Assembly: GCA_963776375.1 (NCBI GenBank)
Contig: CAVZMF010000002.1
Location: 620,001-684,000, forward strand
DNA from: PALSA-612 sp963776375
GTDB taxonomy: Bacteria; Actinomycetota; Thermoleophilia; Gaiellales; Gaiellaceae
Length of the DNA: 64,000 nucleotides
Direction: 5' to 3'
Shown piece after piece: positions 24,896-33,015 of this stretch. How positions within the stretch are numbered: the first letter of the stretch is position 1; each line of letters starts with the position of its first letter. Below the pieces are notes generated by a model. That model was not told where the DNA came from. It did not search any database and worked only from the letters and a program-made list of their open reading frames with translations. Made by a program: the position numbers and the translations under genes.

Positions 24896-25925
24896 ATGAA
24901 CGGCAGGTCTCCAAGACAGGCATTCCCGGTGGCGGTGATCGCCGCAGCCGTCGTCGTCGCCTCGGCGCTGCTGCTCGGCCGGGCGCACGGCGCCGGCGCG
25001 ACGTCGTCCGCGACAACCGGCCCGCGCCGGGGCGTGGTCATCGTGAACACGAACCTGGCCTACGAGAACAACTCCGCGGCCGGCACGGGCGTCGTGCTCA
25101 CGTCGTCCGGCGAGGTGCTCACGAACAACCACGTCATCCGCGGCGCCTCGACCATCCGCGTCACCGACCCGTCCGACGGCCTGACCTTCTCCGCGAAGGT
25201 CCTCGGCTACAGCGTCTCGAAGGACGTCGCGCTCCTGCAGCTCCACAACCCTCGCGGCCTCAAGGTCGCGGCCATCGGCAACTCCTCCACGGCCAGGGTC
25301 GGCCAGCACGTCACGGCGGTCGGCAACGCCGGCGGCACGGGCTCGCTGACGACGGTGACCGGCCGTGTGACCGGGCTCGGGCAGTCGATCAGCGTGAGCG
25401 ACGACCAGGGCGGCTCGAACCGGCTGATCGGGCTGATCGAGACGAACGCGCCGCTCGAGCCGGGCGACTCCGGCGGGCCACTGCTCGCGGGCGGGCGGGT
25501 GATCGGCCTGAACGCCGCCGCGTCCTCGATCATCAGCTACGACGGGCCGCGGGAGGGCTACTCGATCCCAATCAACCGCGCCGTTTCGATCGCGCACCAG
25601 ATCGAGTCCGGACGGCGGTCGACGACCGTCCACGTCGGGCCTACCGCGTTCCTCGGCGTCCTGATCGAGCCGCCCGACTACCCCGACGACTCGTCCGGCG
25701 CCATCGTGCAATCCGTCCTCTCCGGCTCCGCCGCCGAGCGCGCGGGCATCGAGAGCGGGGACGTGATCACGCGTGCCGGCGGCCGGGCGATCAGTTCGGG
25801 CGCCGATCTGCGAAGCGTCATGCTCCGGGCGTCTCCCGGGCAAGCCGATCCGCCTCAGTTGGACGGACTCCTTCGGCTCGACCAATACGGCCGTCGTCCG
25901 CCCCGCGGCGGGCCCACCGCAGTAG
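24896..25925 (+). CDS. HtrA/DegP-like trypsin-PDZ serine protease (one frame break near the end)
   Basis: A membrane-anchored protease of about 340 residues. It has an N-terminal signal-anchor (FPVAVIAAAVVVASALLL), then a trypsin-fold domain with the triad His in LTNNHVIRG, Asp in VSKDVALLQL and Ser in LEPGDSGGPLL. The PDZ domain starts near residue 245 (AFLGVLIE, AGIESGDVITRAGGRAI). At about 25830-25842 the frame shifts; in the next frame the PDZ end reads KPIRLSWTDSFGSTNTAVVR and stops at TAG 25923-25925. One extra base (for example a C in GGGCGTC) explains it. The protein would degrade or hold misfolded envelope proteins. Confidence 0.85.
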
Positions 25926-25934
25926 CGCGGCGGC

Positions 25935-26078
25935 TCAGGAGACTTCGTCCGAAGGGCGGTCGGTCGTTTCCTCGTCCTCGAACGGCCCCCAGCGATGGAC
26001 GGCGAAGATGAGCGCGAGCCAGAGACCGAAGCCGACGATCACGCCCGCGACGGTCAAGGCATCGAACCCCAGCAGCAT
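25935..26078 (-). CDS. 47-residue single-span membrane protein
   Basis: A short frame, ATG 26078 to TGA 25935-25937. One hydrophobic helix (TVAGVIVGFGLWLALIFAV) is followed by HRWGPFEDEETTDRPSDEVS, an acidic cytoplasmic-type tail. Composition and membrane topology argue for a real protein. It is convergent with the HtrA-like protease, whose stop lies ten bases away. The function is unknown; it may be a small partner of an envelope complex. Confidence 0.55.
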   Translation of the reverse strand: MLLGFDALTVAGVIVGFGLWLALIFAVHRWGPFEDEETTDRPSDEVS

Positions 26079-26217
26079 CGCTGCCCCGGACGTTAGTCGC
26101 TGACCCGGCGGCTTGCTCCTGACGTGGACTCTTGCTCGATGCTGAGCATGTCAGGCCTGGTGACTCGGTACCGTGGGTCTGGCAAACCCGGATGCCGGTT
26201 TCTGATTGGGGGGCGGA

Positions 26218-26370
26218 ATGGCTGCGAAGAAGAGCAGAACGACGTTCAGCAAGGTTGCGCGTGAGCGAGAATTGAGGGAGCGGCGTGAGCTCAAGCGTGA
26301 GAAGAAGGAAGCCGCTCGGATAGCAAAGACGCTCGGCCTTCAGCCGAGGTCCGAGAGCCAGGAGGGGTGA
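26218..26370 (+). CDS. 50-residue highly charged helical protein
   Basis: ATG 26218 is preceded by GGGGGGCGG. The product starts MAAKKSRTTFSKVARERE and continues with repeated Arg, Lys and Glu (RERRELKREKKEAARIAK), predicted to be one long helix. Its stop overlaps the next start (GTGA), so it forms a pair with the zinc-ribbon protein. The pattern resembles short conserved actinobacterial proteins of unknown function that may bind nucleic acid or ribosomes. That is a guess from composition. Confidence 0.55.
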   Translation: MAAKKSRTTFSKVARERELRERRELKREKKEAARIAKTLGLQPRSESQEG

Positions 26371-26636
26371 CTCGGCTCCGAATCCCAAGTGGGTTCGACG
26401 AAATGCCGGCGGGCGACTACGAGGTTCTCTATGTCCTCCCGGCTGCCGGAGTGCTCCAGATCGCAACGAGCAGGATCAGCCTCGGCCAGAAAGACAAGCC
26501 CGAGTGGGAGTCACTACAGCGCCGCTCTGGCGTCCAGATCGAGTGCGTCTACTGCCGGGAGTGGTGCGAGGTCCACGAGATACCGCTGGACGAGGTTCGC
26601 GGTTGGCGCTGTTCCGCCTGTCGCGGAGACACCTGA
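26367..26636 (+). CDS. small zinc-ribbon protein coupled to the charged protein
   Basis: GTG 26367 overlaps the preceding stop. The 89-residue protein has a C-terminal ribbon with CVYCREWCEVH and WRCSAC (two C-x2-C pairs about 23 residues apart). The N-terminal 55 residues form a beta-rich segment (GDYEVLYVLPAAGVLQIATS). An internal ATG at 26403 could be an alternative start. No family name can be given. It is separated from the cold shock gene by 81 bases. Confidence 0.5.
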   Translation: MTRLRIPSGFDEMPAGDYEVLYVLPAAGVLQIATSRISLGQKDKPEWESLQRRSGVQIECVYCREWCEVHEIPLDEVRGWRCSACRGDT

Positions 26637-26675
26637 GCCGGCCGGTGGATGATCGGGGCGCTGGTAGTGTCCGCC

Positions 26676-26696
26676 GGGGCGGAGCGGTTCCGCCCC
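26676..26696 (+). promoter_or_regulatory. 5' leader hairpin of the cold shock gene
   Basis: GGGGCGGA pairs with TCCGCCCC over a five-base loop, 21 bases before the csp start codon. A TAGTGT at 26665-26670 could serve as a -10 box just upstream. Cold shock mRNAs often carry structured leaders; the role here is inferred. Confidence 0.35.
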
Positions 26697-26717
26697 GTTC
26701 GTTCGAGGGAGGATGCT

Positions 26718-26927
26718 ATGGCTACAGGCACCGTGAAGTGGTTCGACGACTCGAAGGGGTACGGGTTCATCACGCCGGACGAGGGCGGCGATGACCTGTT
26801 CGTTCATCACAGCGCGATCGGTGGGACAGGGTTCAAGACGCTGGCTGAAGGCGCGAAGGTGGAGTACACGCCCGAGCAGGGCGCGAAGGGCATGCAGGCC
26901 ACGAACGTGACCACCACCGGGTCGTAA
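26718..26927 (+). CDS. cold shock protein (CspA family)
   Basis: A 69-residue single cold-shock domain: GTVKWFDDSKGYGFITPD holds RNP-1 (K-G-Y-G-F-I) and DDLFVHHSAI holds RNP-2. It binds single-stranded RNA and DNA and melts mRNA structure. Start ATG 26718 has GAGGGAGGA seven bases upstream. The length is normal for the family. Confidence 0.95.
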   Translation: MATGTVKWFDDSKGYGFITPDEGGDDLFVHHSAIGGTGFKTLAEGAKVEYTPEQGAKGMQATNVTTTGS

Positions 26928-26967
26928 CCGACGAGCCGAAAACCGCCGGTCTCGTAGGTCGTCTCGT

Positions 26968-27171
26968 GTGCCCTGGTGCCAGATCCTCATAGAGGTACAT
27001 GGCCGCGAGGACGAGCGCTCCTTCAAGCGGCTCATGCACACGGTGCCCAACCGCGGCGATCTCATCGATGTCGACGGCGAGCAGGTGCTCGTTACGAGCG
27101 TCTCCTCGATCCCGCCCAGGACCGGAGCCGCGGAAAGCCTCTCCGTGATCGTCTACTGCCGCGACCAGTAG
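26968..27171 (+). CDS. 67-residue hypothetical protein
   Basis: GTG 26968 starts a compact beta-alpha-beta protein (WCQILIEVHGREDERSFKRLM, in two parts, then GDLIDVDGEQVLVTSVSSIP). The domain looks complete and carries no signal peptide. It follows the cold shock gene by 40 bases in the same direction. I do not recognise a family. Confidence 0.45.
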   Translation: MPWCQILIEVHGREDERSFKRLMHTVPNRGDLIDVDGEQVLVTSVSSIPPRTGAAESLSVIVYCRDQ

Positions 27172-27278
27172 CCGAAGAGCGCGCATGCGGCGCCGGCCCG
27201 GCCGAGCGAGTATCGATGCGCCTGTGATTCAGCGGAACGACGGCCAACCCGGTGGGCGGCGTTGCGGGCCCGGGTGAG

Positions 27279-28142
27279 ATGATTGCGGCCGTGAGCGCAG
27301 ATGAGGTCATCTGGATGGGCCGTGGCGAGGTGCGTCCTCGTGAAGGCGGTGATCCCGAGCTGGCGAACGCCACCTCGGCCTTTGCCGTCGTTTTCGCCTA
27401 TGCGACGTCGGCTGACGGCTTCCAGGGGGCGTTCGAGGCTGCGCTTGCCGACAACCACCTCGAGCTGGTCAGCCTGGACGCTTCCGGTCCTTTGAACGAG
27501 ATGATGGACATCGACGACCACCTCGCCTGTGCCTTCGAGACGGCCGAATCCGGCGAGCCGACCGTGTTCACCCACTACACCGACGAGCCGCTGGACGCCG
27601 AGGACGTGGACGCGATCACGCTGCGGACGGCGGCCGAGAGCGGCGAACCCGTGCAGTACCGCGTGCTGGGCGAGGACGGCTTCGACAGCGGGTTCGCCAT
27701 CGATGCGAACGAAACCTGGGCTCTGATCCAGAGAATCCACAATGGCGTCGTGACCTTCGACGGCTATCGCGCTATCCGGATCGACTGCCTTGCCGATGCC
27801 GACATCATCGCGGCCGACGACGACTTCGTCCTACCCGCACTCGAACGTCGCGGCGAGCGGCCATCCGACCCAGGAGTGCCGCTCGACGACCACCGCTCCA
27901 TCCTCGCGTCAGTGTCAGAGCGATACCAGCTCGTCTCGCTCGTCGATGCGACACGCGGCAACGCCTACGAAGTCGCGATCGGCCGCATCGCCAACGTCGG
28001 CAAGAACGCCGTGACACTTCGAGGGGTCGACACAAAAGGCGCCTGGACCGGTGAACACAAGCACCTGTACGAAAACATCGAGCAGATTTGGTTCGGCCGC
28101 CCCTACGAAGCCGCGCTCGCATCGGTCCTGCCCGCGGACTAG
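27279..28142 (+). CDS. hypothetical protein of about 287 residues
   Basis: The start could be ATG 27279 or an earlier GTG 27252. The N-terminal 100 residues contain ELVSLDASGPLNEMMDIDDH. After residue 100 come two similar beta-rich units: FVLPALERRGERPSDPG closes the first (GVVTFDGYRAIRIDCLADAD), and the second runs VSERYQLVSLVDATRG, YEVAIGRIANVGKNAVTLRG to IEQIWFGRPYEAALASV. The second unit resembles small conserved proteins of unknown function found beside tRNA or translation genes in actinobacteria. No catalytic motif is seen. It ends 56 bases before the convergent tRNA-Arg. Confidence 0.55.
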   Translation: MIAAVSADEVIWMGRGEVRPREGGDPELANATSAFAVVFAYATSADGFQGAFEAALADNHLELVSLDASGPLNEMMDIDDHLACAFETAESGEPTVFTHYTDEPLDAEDVDAITLRTAAESGEPVQYRVLGEDGFDSGFAIDANETWALIQRIHNGVVTFDGYRAIRIDCLADADIIAADDDFVLPALERRGERPSDPGVPLDDHRSILASVSERYQLVSLVDATRGNAYEVAIGRIANVGKNAVTLRGVDTKGAWTGEHKHLYENIEQIWFGRPYEAALASVLPAD

Positions 28143-28198
28143 CGCCACACCCCATTCCTGGCCCCTGCTGGCCCATCCTGGTCCGACTGGCCCCTCGA

Positions 28199-28271
28199 TG
28201 CGCCTGGCAGGAATCGAACCTGCGGCCTTGCGCTCCGGAGGCGCACGCTCTATCCCCTGAGCTACAGGCGC
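28199..28271 (-). tRNA. tRNA-Arg (anticodon CCG)
   Basis: On the minus strand the acceptor GCGCCTG pairs with CAGGCGC. The D-arm reads AGCTCAGGGGATAGAGC, the anticodon stem TGCGC/GCGCA carries the loop CTCCGGA (anticodon CCG, reading CGG) and the T-loop is GGTTCGAATCC. CCA is not encoded. It reads toward the hypothetical protein gene. Confidence 0.95.
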
Positions 28272-28282
28272 GTGGCCTCAGT

Positions 28283-29360
28283 CTAGCCCTCCGTCGACGG
28301 AGTCTCCTTGGCCCGAGGGAAGCGCGTCCAGGTGGCCGCTGCGATCAGGCCGAGGACGAGGGTGGGGACGACGGTCAGGAAGCGGTAGATGAGCACGGCG
28401 GCCACGGCATCCGGCTTGGGGGCGCCGAAGGCGACGAGCAGCGACGTCAGGCCGAGCTCGATCACGCCCAGCCCGCCGGGCGTGATCGGGATCGAGCCGA
28501 TCAGCTTGGCGACCGACCAGGCGGCGAAGATCTCGACGCCCAGCAGCTCGCTCGAGCCGACACCGAGCACGCGCACCGTCGTGTAGAGCACCAGGAACAT
28601 GCTCAGCTGGCCGGCCAGTGTCGTGGCCGTGATCAGGTGCCAGCGCGTCCGCAGGAGCTCGAGCGCGTCGCTGCGGAAGCCGACGAGCGAATGGCCGCCG
28701 AAGTCGACAGGGCCCCTGCGGATCACGCCCAGGAGCCAGTTCGTCACGCGGGCGGCGAGGTCGCCGGCGGAGCGCGCCAGGCGCTCGCTCGACATCACGC
28801 CGGCGAACAGGGCGACCCCGGCGGCGAAGACCACCAGCCCGGCGATCGCGAAGCTCCGCAGCAGCGGGTCGCTCTCGCCGATCAGGGCCAGGAGCGCGAG
28901 GGCGAACGGGACCGACCCGAAGATGATCATCTGGTTCCAGACGCCGAGCACTGCCACGGTGACGGCGACCTGGCGGCTCGTGAAGCCCCAGGCGCGCAGC
29001 ATCCCGAAGGAGACGGCCATGCCCGGCGCCGCCCCGCCGGGAGCGATGTAAGTCGTGGCCGTGGACGCCTGGGTGACGACGAGCGCGCGGACGAAGCCGA
29101 GCTTCGGCATGCAGACCATCCACGGGGGCGCGAACGTGACGATGTTGAGGATGGTCGCGCCGATCAGCGCGAGGATGCTGAGCCAGGAAAGCGTCTTGAT
29201 CACGCTTCCAGACGTCCCGGTAGTCGGCGATCTTCGGCAGGACGAACGCGAACGTGAGGCCGATGACGACGATCGCGATCCCGATCGTGATCAGCTGCTT
29301 GCGCCGCGACTTCTTCGGCTTCGAGGCCTGCTCGACCTCCCGCACGACGCCGGACTCCAC
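28283..29360 (-). CDS. LPG-synthase-like/UPF0104 polytopic membrane protein (one frame break)
   Basis: Start ATG 29360. A basic N-terminus (KPKKSRRKQ) is followed by a first membrane helix (LITIGIAIVVIGLTFAFVLP), then ADYRDVWK. A shift at about 29204 follows, and seven or eight further helices in the next frame end in TAG 28283. Conserved UPF0104/LPG synthase membrane-domain elements are visible: TYIAPGGAAPGMAVSFGML and SIPITPGGLGVIELGL (the P-G-G-L-G-x-x-E motif). The shift fits one extra C in AAGCGTG. There is no C-terminal aminoacyl-transferase domain, so it is a flippase-type or glycolipid-related membrane protein rather than a full MprF. Confidence 0.82.
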
Positions 29361-29409
29361 GGCGAGAAGGTACAGCCCTCGCCCGCGATCGGGGAACTAG
29401 GGTACGAGC

Positions 29410-30420
29410 ATGGAGGTCTCGGCACGCATCGCCCGGCTGCCGCTGGCCGAGACGTTCCGGATCTCGCGGGAGACGACGGACGAGGCCGCGGTGATCCAGG
29501 TCGAGATCCGCCACGGCCAGACGGTCGGCAACGGGGAGGCTGCGCCGCTCGAGCACTACGACCAGTCCCCGGAGTCTGCGCTCGCCTATGTGGAGGCCAA
29601 CGCGGACGCACTCGGCGACGACCCGTGGGCGCTCGACGCCATCCACGGGCGGCTCCCGCACGGCGAGCCCGCCGCGCGATCGGCACTCGACGCTGCCCTG
29701 CACGACCTCTGCGGGAAGCTGGCCGGGGTTCCGCTCTGGAAGCTCCTCGGCCTCACCCGGGGCGGGCCGCCGACCTCGTGGACGATCGGGCTCGGCGACC
29801 CGGACGAGATGGCCCGCAAGGCCGAGCGCGACGCGCCCCGGTTCCGGCGGATGAAGCTGAAGCTGGGCGCGGGCGACGGCCTGGACCTCGACCGAGTGCG
29901 TGCCGTGCGCGGCGTCACGTCGCTGCCGCTCCAGGTCGACGTCAACGAGGGCTGGACCCTCGACGAGGCGCTCGAGGCGCTGCCGCAGCTAAAGGCGCTC
30001 GACGTCCAGTACTGCGAGCAGCCGCTCCCGGCCGGCGATCCGGCCGGAGCCGAGCTCAAGCGCTCCTCGCCGCTCCCGATCTACGTCGACGAGGACTGCC
30101 ACACGCTCGCCGACGTCCAGGACTGCGCGCAGATCGCGCACGGGCTGACGGTCAAGCTGGCCAAGTCCGGCGGCGTACGCGAGGCGATCCGCATGGCCAA
30201 CGCGGGACGCGCGCTCGGCCTCGGGCTGATGCTCGGCTGCATGGTCGAGTCGGGCCTCGGCATCGCGCCCGGCGCGCACATCGCGTCGCTCTTCGACCAC
30301 GTCGACCTGGACGGAAACCTGCTCATCCGCGAGGACCCGTGGCCGGGGATCGAGCTTGTCGACGGCGTGCAGATGCCGAGCGCCGCCGAGCCGGGCCTGG
30401 GTGTGTCCCCGCGTGGATGA
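29410..30420 (+). CDS. enolase-superfamily epimerase/racemase (dipeptide epimerase or DgcA-like)
   Basis: 336 residues of the muconate-lactonising subgroup. The N-terminal capping domain is followed by a barrel with MKLKLGAGD (K-x-K, general base), QVDVNEGW, YCEQPLP and YVDEDC (the three metal-binding acids) and VKLAKSGGVREA (second base Lys). This is the L-Ala-D/L-Glu epimerase branch. In known D-glutamate catabolism such an enzyme (DgcA) racemises N-acetyl-D-glutamate next to a DUF1611 acetyltransferase. A DUF1611 gene is two genes downstream here, which supports that role over cell-wall dipeptide recycling. The C-terminus overlaps the next gene by eight bases. Confidence 0.85.
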   Translation: MEVSARIARLPLAETFRISRETTDEAAVIQVEIRHGQTVGNGEAAPLEHYDQSPESALAYVEANADALGDDPWALDAIHGRLPHGEPAARSALDAALHDLCGKLAGVPLWKLLGLTRGGPPTSWTIGLGDPDEMARKAERDAPRFRRMKLKLGAGDGLDLDRVRAVRGVTSLPLQVDVNEGWTLDEALEALPQLKALDVQYCEQPLPAGDPAGAELKRSSPLPIYVDEDCHTLADVQDCAQIAHGLTVKLAKSGGVREAIRMANAGRALGLGLMLGCMVESGLGIAPGAHIASLFDHVDLDGNLLIREDPWPGIELVDGVQMPSAAEPGLGVSPRG

Positions 30421-31204
30421 GGCGCTCGTGAGCGGGCTCGCGCGCGACCACGGCGGTCACGCGTACGGGAAGTGGCAGGGCGCCTTCTGGCGGCTGCTCT
30501 CGCTCGTCGAGCTCGGCGTCGGGGTCGACCAACCCGGCGTCCTCGACGCCGCCGAACAGACGCTCGGCTGGCTGGCGAGCCCCCGTCGGCTCGACGAGAT
30601 CCACAGGCGCGTGATCGACGGCCGCGTGCGCCGCTGCGCCTCACAGGACGGGCGCGGGCTCTGGGCCTGCTGCCGGCTCGGCTTGAAGGACGAGCGCATG
30701 GACACGCTGGCCGAGTCGCTCGTCGAGACGCAGTGGCCGGACGGCGGCTGGAACTGCGACCGCCACGAGGAGTGCACGCACTCGTCGTTCAACGAGACCT
30801 GGGGGCCGATCCAGGGACTCGCCGCGTACGGCGCGACCGACGCAGCCGCCAGGGGCGTCGAGTTCCTCCTCCGGCATCGACTCGTCTTCTCGGAGCGAAC
30901 GGGCCGGCCGGCGCACCCGGTGTTCCTCGAGCTCGCCTACCCGCCCTACTGGCACTACGACGTGCTCGTCGGCCTGACGACGTTGAACCGCTCGGTCGGG
31001 CTCGACGACCCACGCTCCTCCGACGCGCTCGACCTCCTCGAGTCGAAGCGCCTTCCGGACGGGACCTGGCGCTGCGAGCGCCGCTGGTGGAAGCGCCCCG
31101 GCTCGAAGGGCAGCGGGGTCGACGTCGTCGACTGGGGCGCGACGGCCCACGAGCTCCTGACCGCGCGGGCGGCGGAGACGCTGCAGGCGGCAGGGCGCGG
31201 GTAG
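30413..31204 (+). CDS. prenyltransferase/squalene-cyclase-fold alpha/alpha-barrel protein
   Basis: GTG 30413 overlaps the preceding gene. The 263-residue protein has two terpene-cyclase QW-type motifs (VETQWPDGGWNCDRHE and SKRLPDGTWRCERRWW) and a conserved NETWGPIQGLAAYGATD helix, the pattern of the prenyltransferase and squalene-oxidase repeat fold. It lacks the D-x-D-D of class II cyclases. Proteins with this fold but no terpene motif occur as single-domain unknowns beside metabolic genes. Tight overlap on both sides with the racemase and DUF1611 genes implies a shared function, not terpene synthesis. Confidence 0.7.
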   Translation: MDEALVSGLARDHGGHAYGKWQGAFWRLLSLVELGVGVDQPGVLDAAEQTLGWLASPRRLDEIHRRVIDGRVRRCASQDGRGLWACCRLGLKDERMDTLAESLVETQWPDGGWNCDRHEECTHSSFNETWGPIQGLAAYGATDAAARGVEFLLRHRLVFSERTGRPAHPVFLELAYPPYWHYDVLVGLTTLNRSVGLDDPRSSDALDLLESKRLPDGTWRCERRWWKRPGSKGSGVDVVDWGATAHELLTARAAETLQAAGRG

Positions 31205-32229
31205 TGGCCGAGAAGCGGTACCTGATCCTGGCAGAGGATTTCTCCGGCGACCCGCACTACGGGAAGACGGCGCGCGGGATCGTGCGCTACGGCCTCACGC
31301 CGACCGTCGCGCTGCTCGACTCGAGCCGCGCGGGGGAGACGCAGAACGGGATCCCGATCGTCGGCACGGTGGACGACGCGCTGCCGCTCGGCCCGACCAC
31401 GGCCGTCGTCGGCGTCGCCACTGCCGGCGGCCGCTTTCCCCCCAAGTGGCGCGCCCTTCTCGAGGACTGCATCGCCGGGGGGCTCGACGTCGAGAACGGC
31501 CTGCACCAGTTCATCGCCGACGACCCGGAGCTGGCCGATCTCGCGGCGCGCCACGGGGTCGAGCTTCGCGACCTGCGCCGGCCGCCCGAGGGGCTGAACG
31601 TCCCCGCCGGCGACAACCTGCGCGTCCCGGCGAGGATCGTCCTCACCGTCGGCTCCGACTGCGCGATCGGGAAGATGACGGTCGCGCTCGAGCTCGACCG
31701 CGCCGCCCGTGCGCGCGGCCTCGCGTCCGTGTTCGTGCCCACCGGCCAGACGGGTATGGCGATCGCCGGCTGGGGCATCGCGGTCGACGCCGTCGTCGCC
31801 GACTTCATCGCCGGCGCCGCGGAGCGGCTCGTGGTCGAGGGCGCCGGGCGCGGGGGAGACCTGCTCTTCGTCGAGGGCCAGGGCGCGATCACGCACCCCG
31901 CCTACTCCGGCGTGACGCTCGGTCTCGTCCACGGCTCCGCGCCGCACGCGTTCGTGCTCTGCCACCGCGCGGGCTCGACGGGGCACGAGGGCTTCGAGGG
32001 CCACCCGTTGACTGCCCTCGCGGAGCTCGTCGACCTCCACGAACGGATCTCGCTGCGCGTCAGGCCGGCGAAGGTCGCAGGGATCGCCGTCAACACGCGC
32101 GGGCTCGACGACGACCACGCTCGCGCGGCCGTTTCGGACGCCGCCGCCGAGACGGGCCTCACCGCCGACGACCCGGTCCGCTTCGGGCCCGAGCGGCTCC
32201 TGGACGCCGTGCTCGCCGCGGTCCCGTGA
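31204..32229 (+). CDS. DUF1611 P-loop protein (candidate D-glutamate N-acetyltransferase, DgcN-like)
   Basis: GTG 31204 overlaps the preceding TAG. 341 residues: an N-terminal Rossmann-like domain (RYLILAEDFSGDP, PIVGTVDDALPLGPTTAVVG) and a C-terminal P-loop domain (VLTVGSDCAIGKMTVALEL, Walker A-like G-S-D-C-A-I-G-K-M-T, then VEGQGAITHPAYSG). DUF1611 proteins sit beside enolase-superfamily racemases in many genomes. The characterised one acetylates D-glutamate, feeding the racemase so that N-acetyl-L-glutamate is formed. The gene pair here suggests the same pathway, drawing on D-glutamate from peptidoglycan or the medium. The activity is inferred from context. Confidence 0.8.
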   Translation: MAEKRYLILAEDFSGDPHYGKTARGIVRYGLTPTVALLDSSRAGETQNGIPIVGTVDDALPLGPTTAVVGVATAGGRFPPKWRALLEDCIAGGLDVENGLHQFIADDPELADLAARHGVELRDLRRPPEGLNVPAGDNLRVPARIVLTVGSDCAIGKMTVALELDRAARARGLASVFVPTGQTGMAIAGWGIAVDAVVADFIAGAAERLVVEGAGRGGDLLFVEGQGAITHPAYSGVTLGLVHGSAPHAFVLCHRAGSTGHEGFEGHPLTALAELVDLHERISLRVRPAKVAGIAVNTRGLDDDHARAAVSDAAAETGLTADDPVRFGPERLLDAVLAAVP

Positions 32230-32708
32230 GGATCGCCGTCATCTCCGACACCCACCAGCCGCGCGGGCAGCGCCGGCTCCCCGAGGCCTGCCTGCGCGAG
32301 CTCGACCGCGCCGACCTGATCCTCCACGCCGGCGACTTCGTCGCCGCGGAGGTGCTCGAGGAGCTCCGCGCGCTCGCTCCGGTCGAGGGCGTCCACGGAA
32401 ACCAGGACGACGCCCAGCTGCGGATGCTCCTGCCCGCCCGCCGCGTCGTCGATGTCGCCGGCCACCGGATCGGCATGATCCACGATCCCGGCCCGAAGTC
32501 CGGGCGAGAGGCGCGGCTCGCCTCGCTCTTCCGGGGCTGCCACCTCGTCGTCTACGGCCACACGCACGTGCCCGAGCTGACGCGCCACGGCGCCGTCACG
32601 CTGCTCAACCCGGGCAGCCCGACCGAGCGGCGGCGCGGGCCCTACCACGCGATGGCGACCGTCACGGTCGGCGAGGGAAGCCTTGACACGAACATCTGTT
32701 CGCTCTAG
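32226..32708 (+). CDS. YfcE/MJ0936-type metallophosphoesterase
   Basis: GTG 32226 overlaps the DUF1611 stop (GTGA). The 160-residue protein has the phosphodiesterase motifs in order: IAVISDTH, LILHAGDF, VEGVHGNQDD, MIHDPGP and VYGHTHVPE, with LLNPGSPT at the end. It binds two metal ions and hydrolyses phosphodiesters or small phosphomonoesters. Its stop codon TAG (32706-32708) forms part of the -10 box of the SOS promoter for the next gene. Confidence 0.9.
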   Translation: MRIAVISDTHQPRGQRRLPEACLRELDRADLILHAGDFVAAEVLEELRALAPVEGVHGNQDDAQLRMLLPARRVVDVAGHRIGMIHDPGPKSGREARLASLFRGCHLVVYGHTHVPELTRHGAVTLLNPGSPTERRRGPYHAMATVTVGEGSLDTNICSL

Positions 32709-32711
32709 CAT
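32683..32711 (+). promoter_or_regulatory. sigma70-type promoter of the LysM gene
   Basis: TTGACA (32683-32688) and TAGCAT (32706-32711) are separated by exactly 17 bases. Transcription should begin about 7 bases after the -10 box, that is at about 32718, only three bases before ATG 32721, so the mRNA is nearly leaderless. A LexA box fills the spacer. Confidence 0.75.
32689..32702. promoter_or_regulatory. LexA (SOS) box 1, within the promoter spacer
   Basis: CGAACATCTGTTCG matches the CGAAC-N4-GTTCG box of Gram-positive and actinobacterial LexA and is a perfect 5+5 palindrome. Bound LexA would cover the space between -35 and -10. Confidence 0.8.
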
Positions 32712-32713
32712 GG

Positions 32714-32727
32714 CGAACAGATGTTCG
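32714..32727. promoter_or_regulatory. LexA (SOS) box 2, over the start codon
   Basis: CGAACAGATGTTCG, a second perfect CGAAC-N4-GTTCG site, has its centre 25 bp from box 1. Its middle contains the ATG of the LysM gene, so the operator is coding. Confidence 0.8.
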
Positions 32728-32966
32728 CACGGGTGATCCTCCTGCTCACGGCCGCCGCGCTCGTCGTCGCCGTCGCCGCCCGCCAGTCGAGCGGCGCGGG
32801 ACACCAGCAGACGTACGTCGTGCAGCCCGGCGACACGCTCTGGAGCATCGCGACGGCGCACTACGCGGGCGACCCGCGTGAGGGCGTCTGGAAGATCGAG
32901 CGCGGCAACCACCTCGCCGGGGCGACGATCCAGCCCGGGGTGCGGCTCGTGCTCCCGGCCGGCTAG
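32721..32966 (+). CDS. SOS-controlled secreted LysM protein (YneA/ChiZ-like division inhibitor candidate)
   Basis: An 81-residue protein: hydrophobic N-terminal anchor or signal (VILLLTAAALVVAVAA), short linker, and one LysM domain (TYVVQPGDTLWSIATAHY to GVRLVLPAG) that binds peptidoglycan. YneA of Bacillus and ChiZ/Rv2719c of mycobacteria have the same plan, are under LexA control and halt cell division after DNA damage. Two LexA boxes bracket the -10 box here. No lexA lies next to it, unlike in those species. The division role is inferred from architecture and regulation. Confidence 0.78.
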   Translation: MFARVILLLTAAALVVAVAARQSSGAGHQQTYVVQPGDTLWSIATAHYAGDPREGVWKIERGNHLAGATIQPGVRLVLPAG

Positions 32967-33015
32967 CTCCGGGCCTCGACTGCAGTCGGCTCGCGAGGCC
33001 GTCCATACTTTCGGC

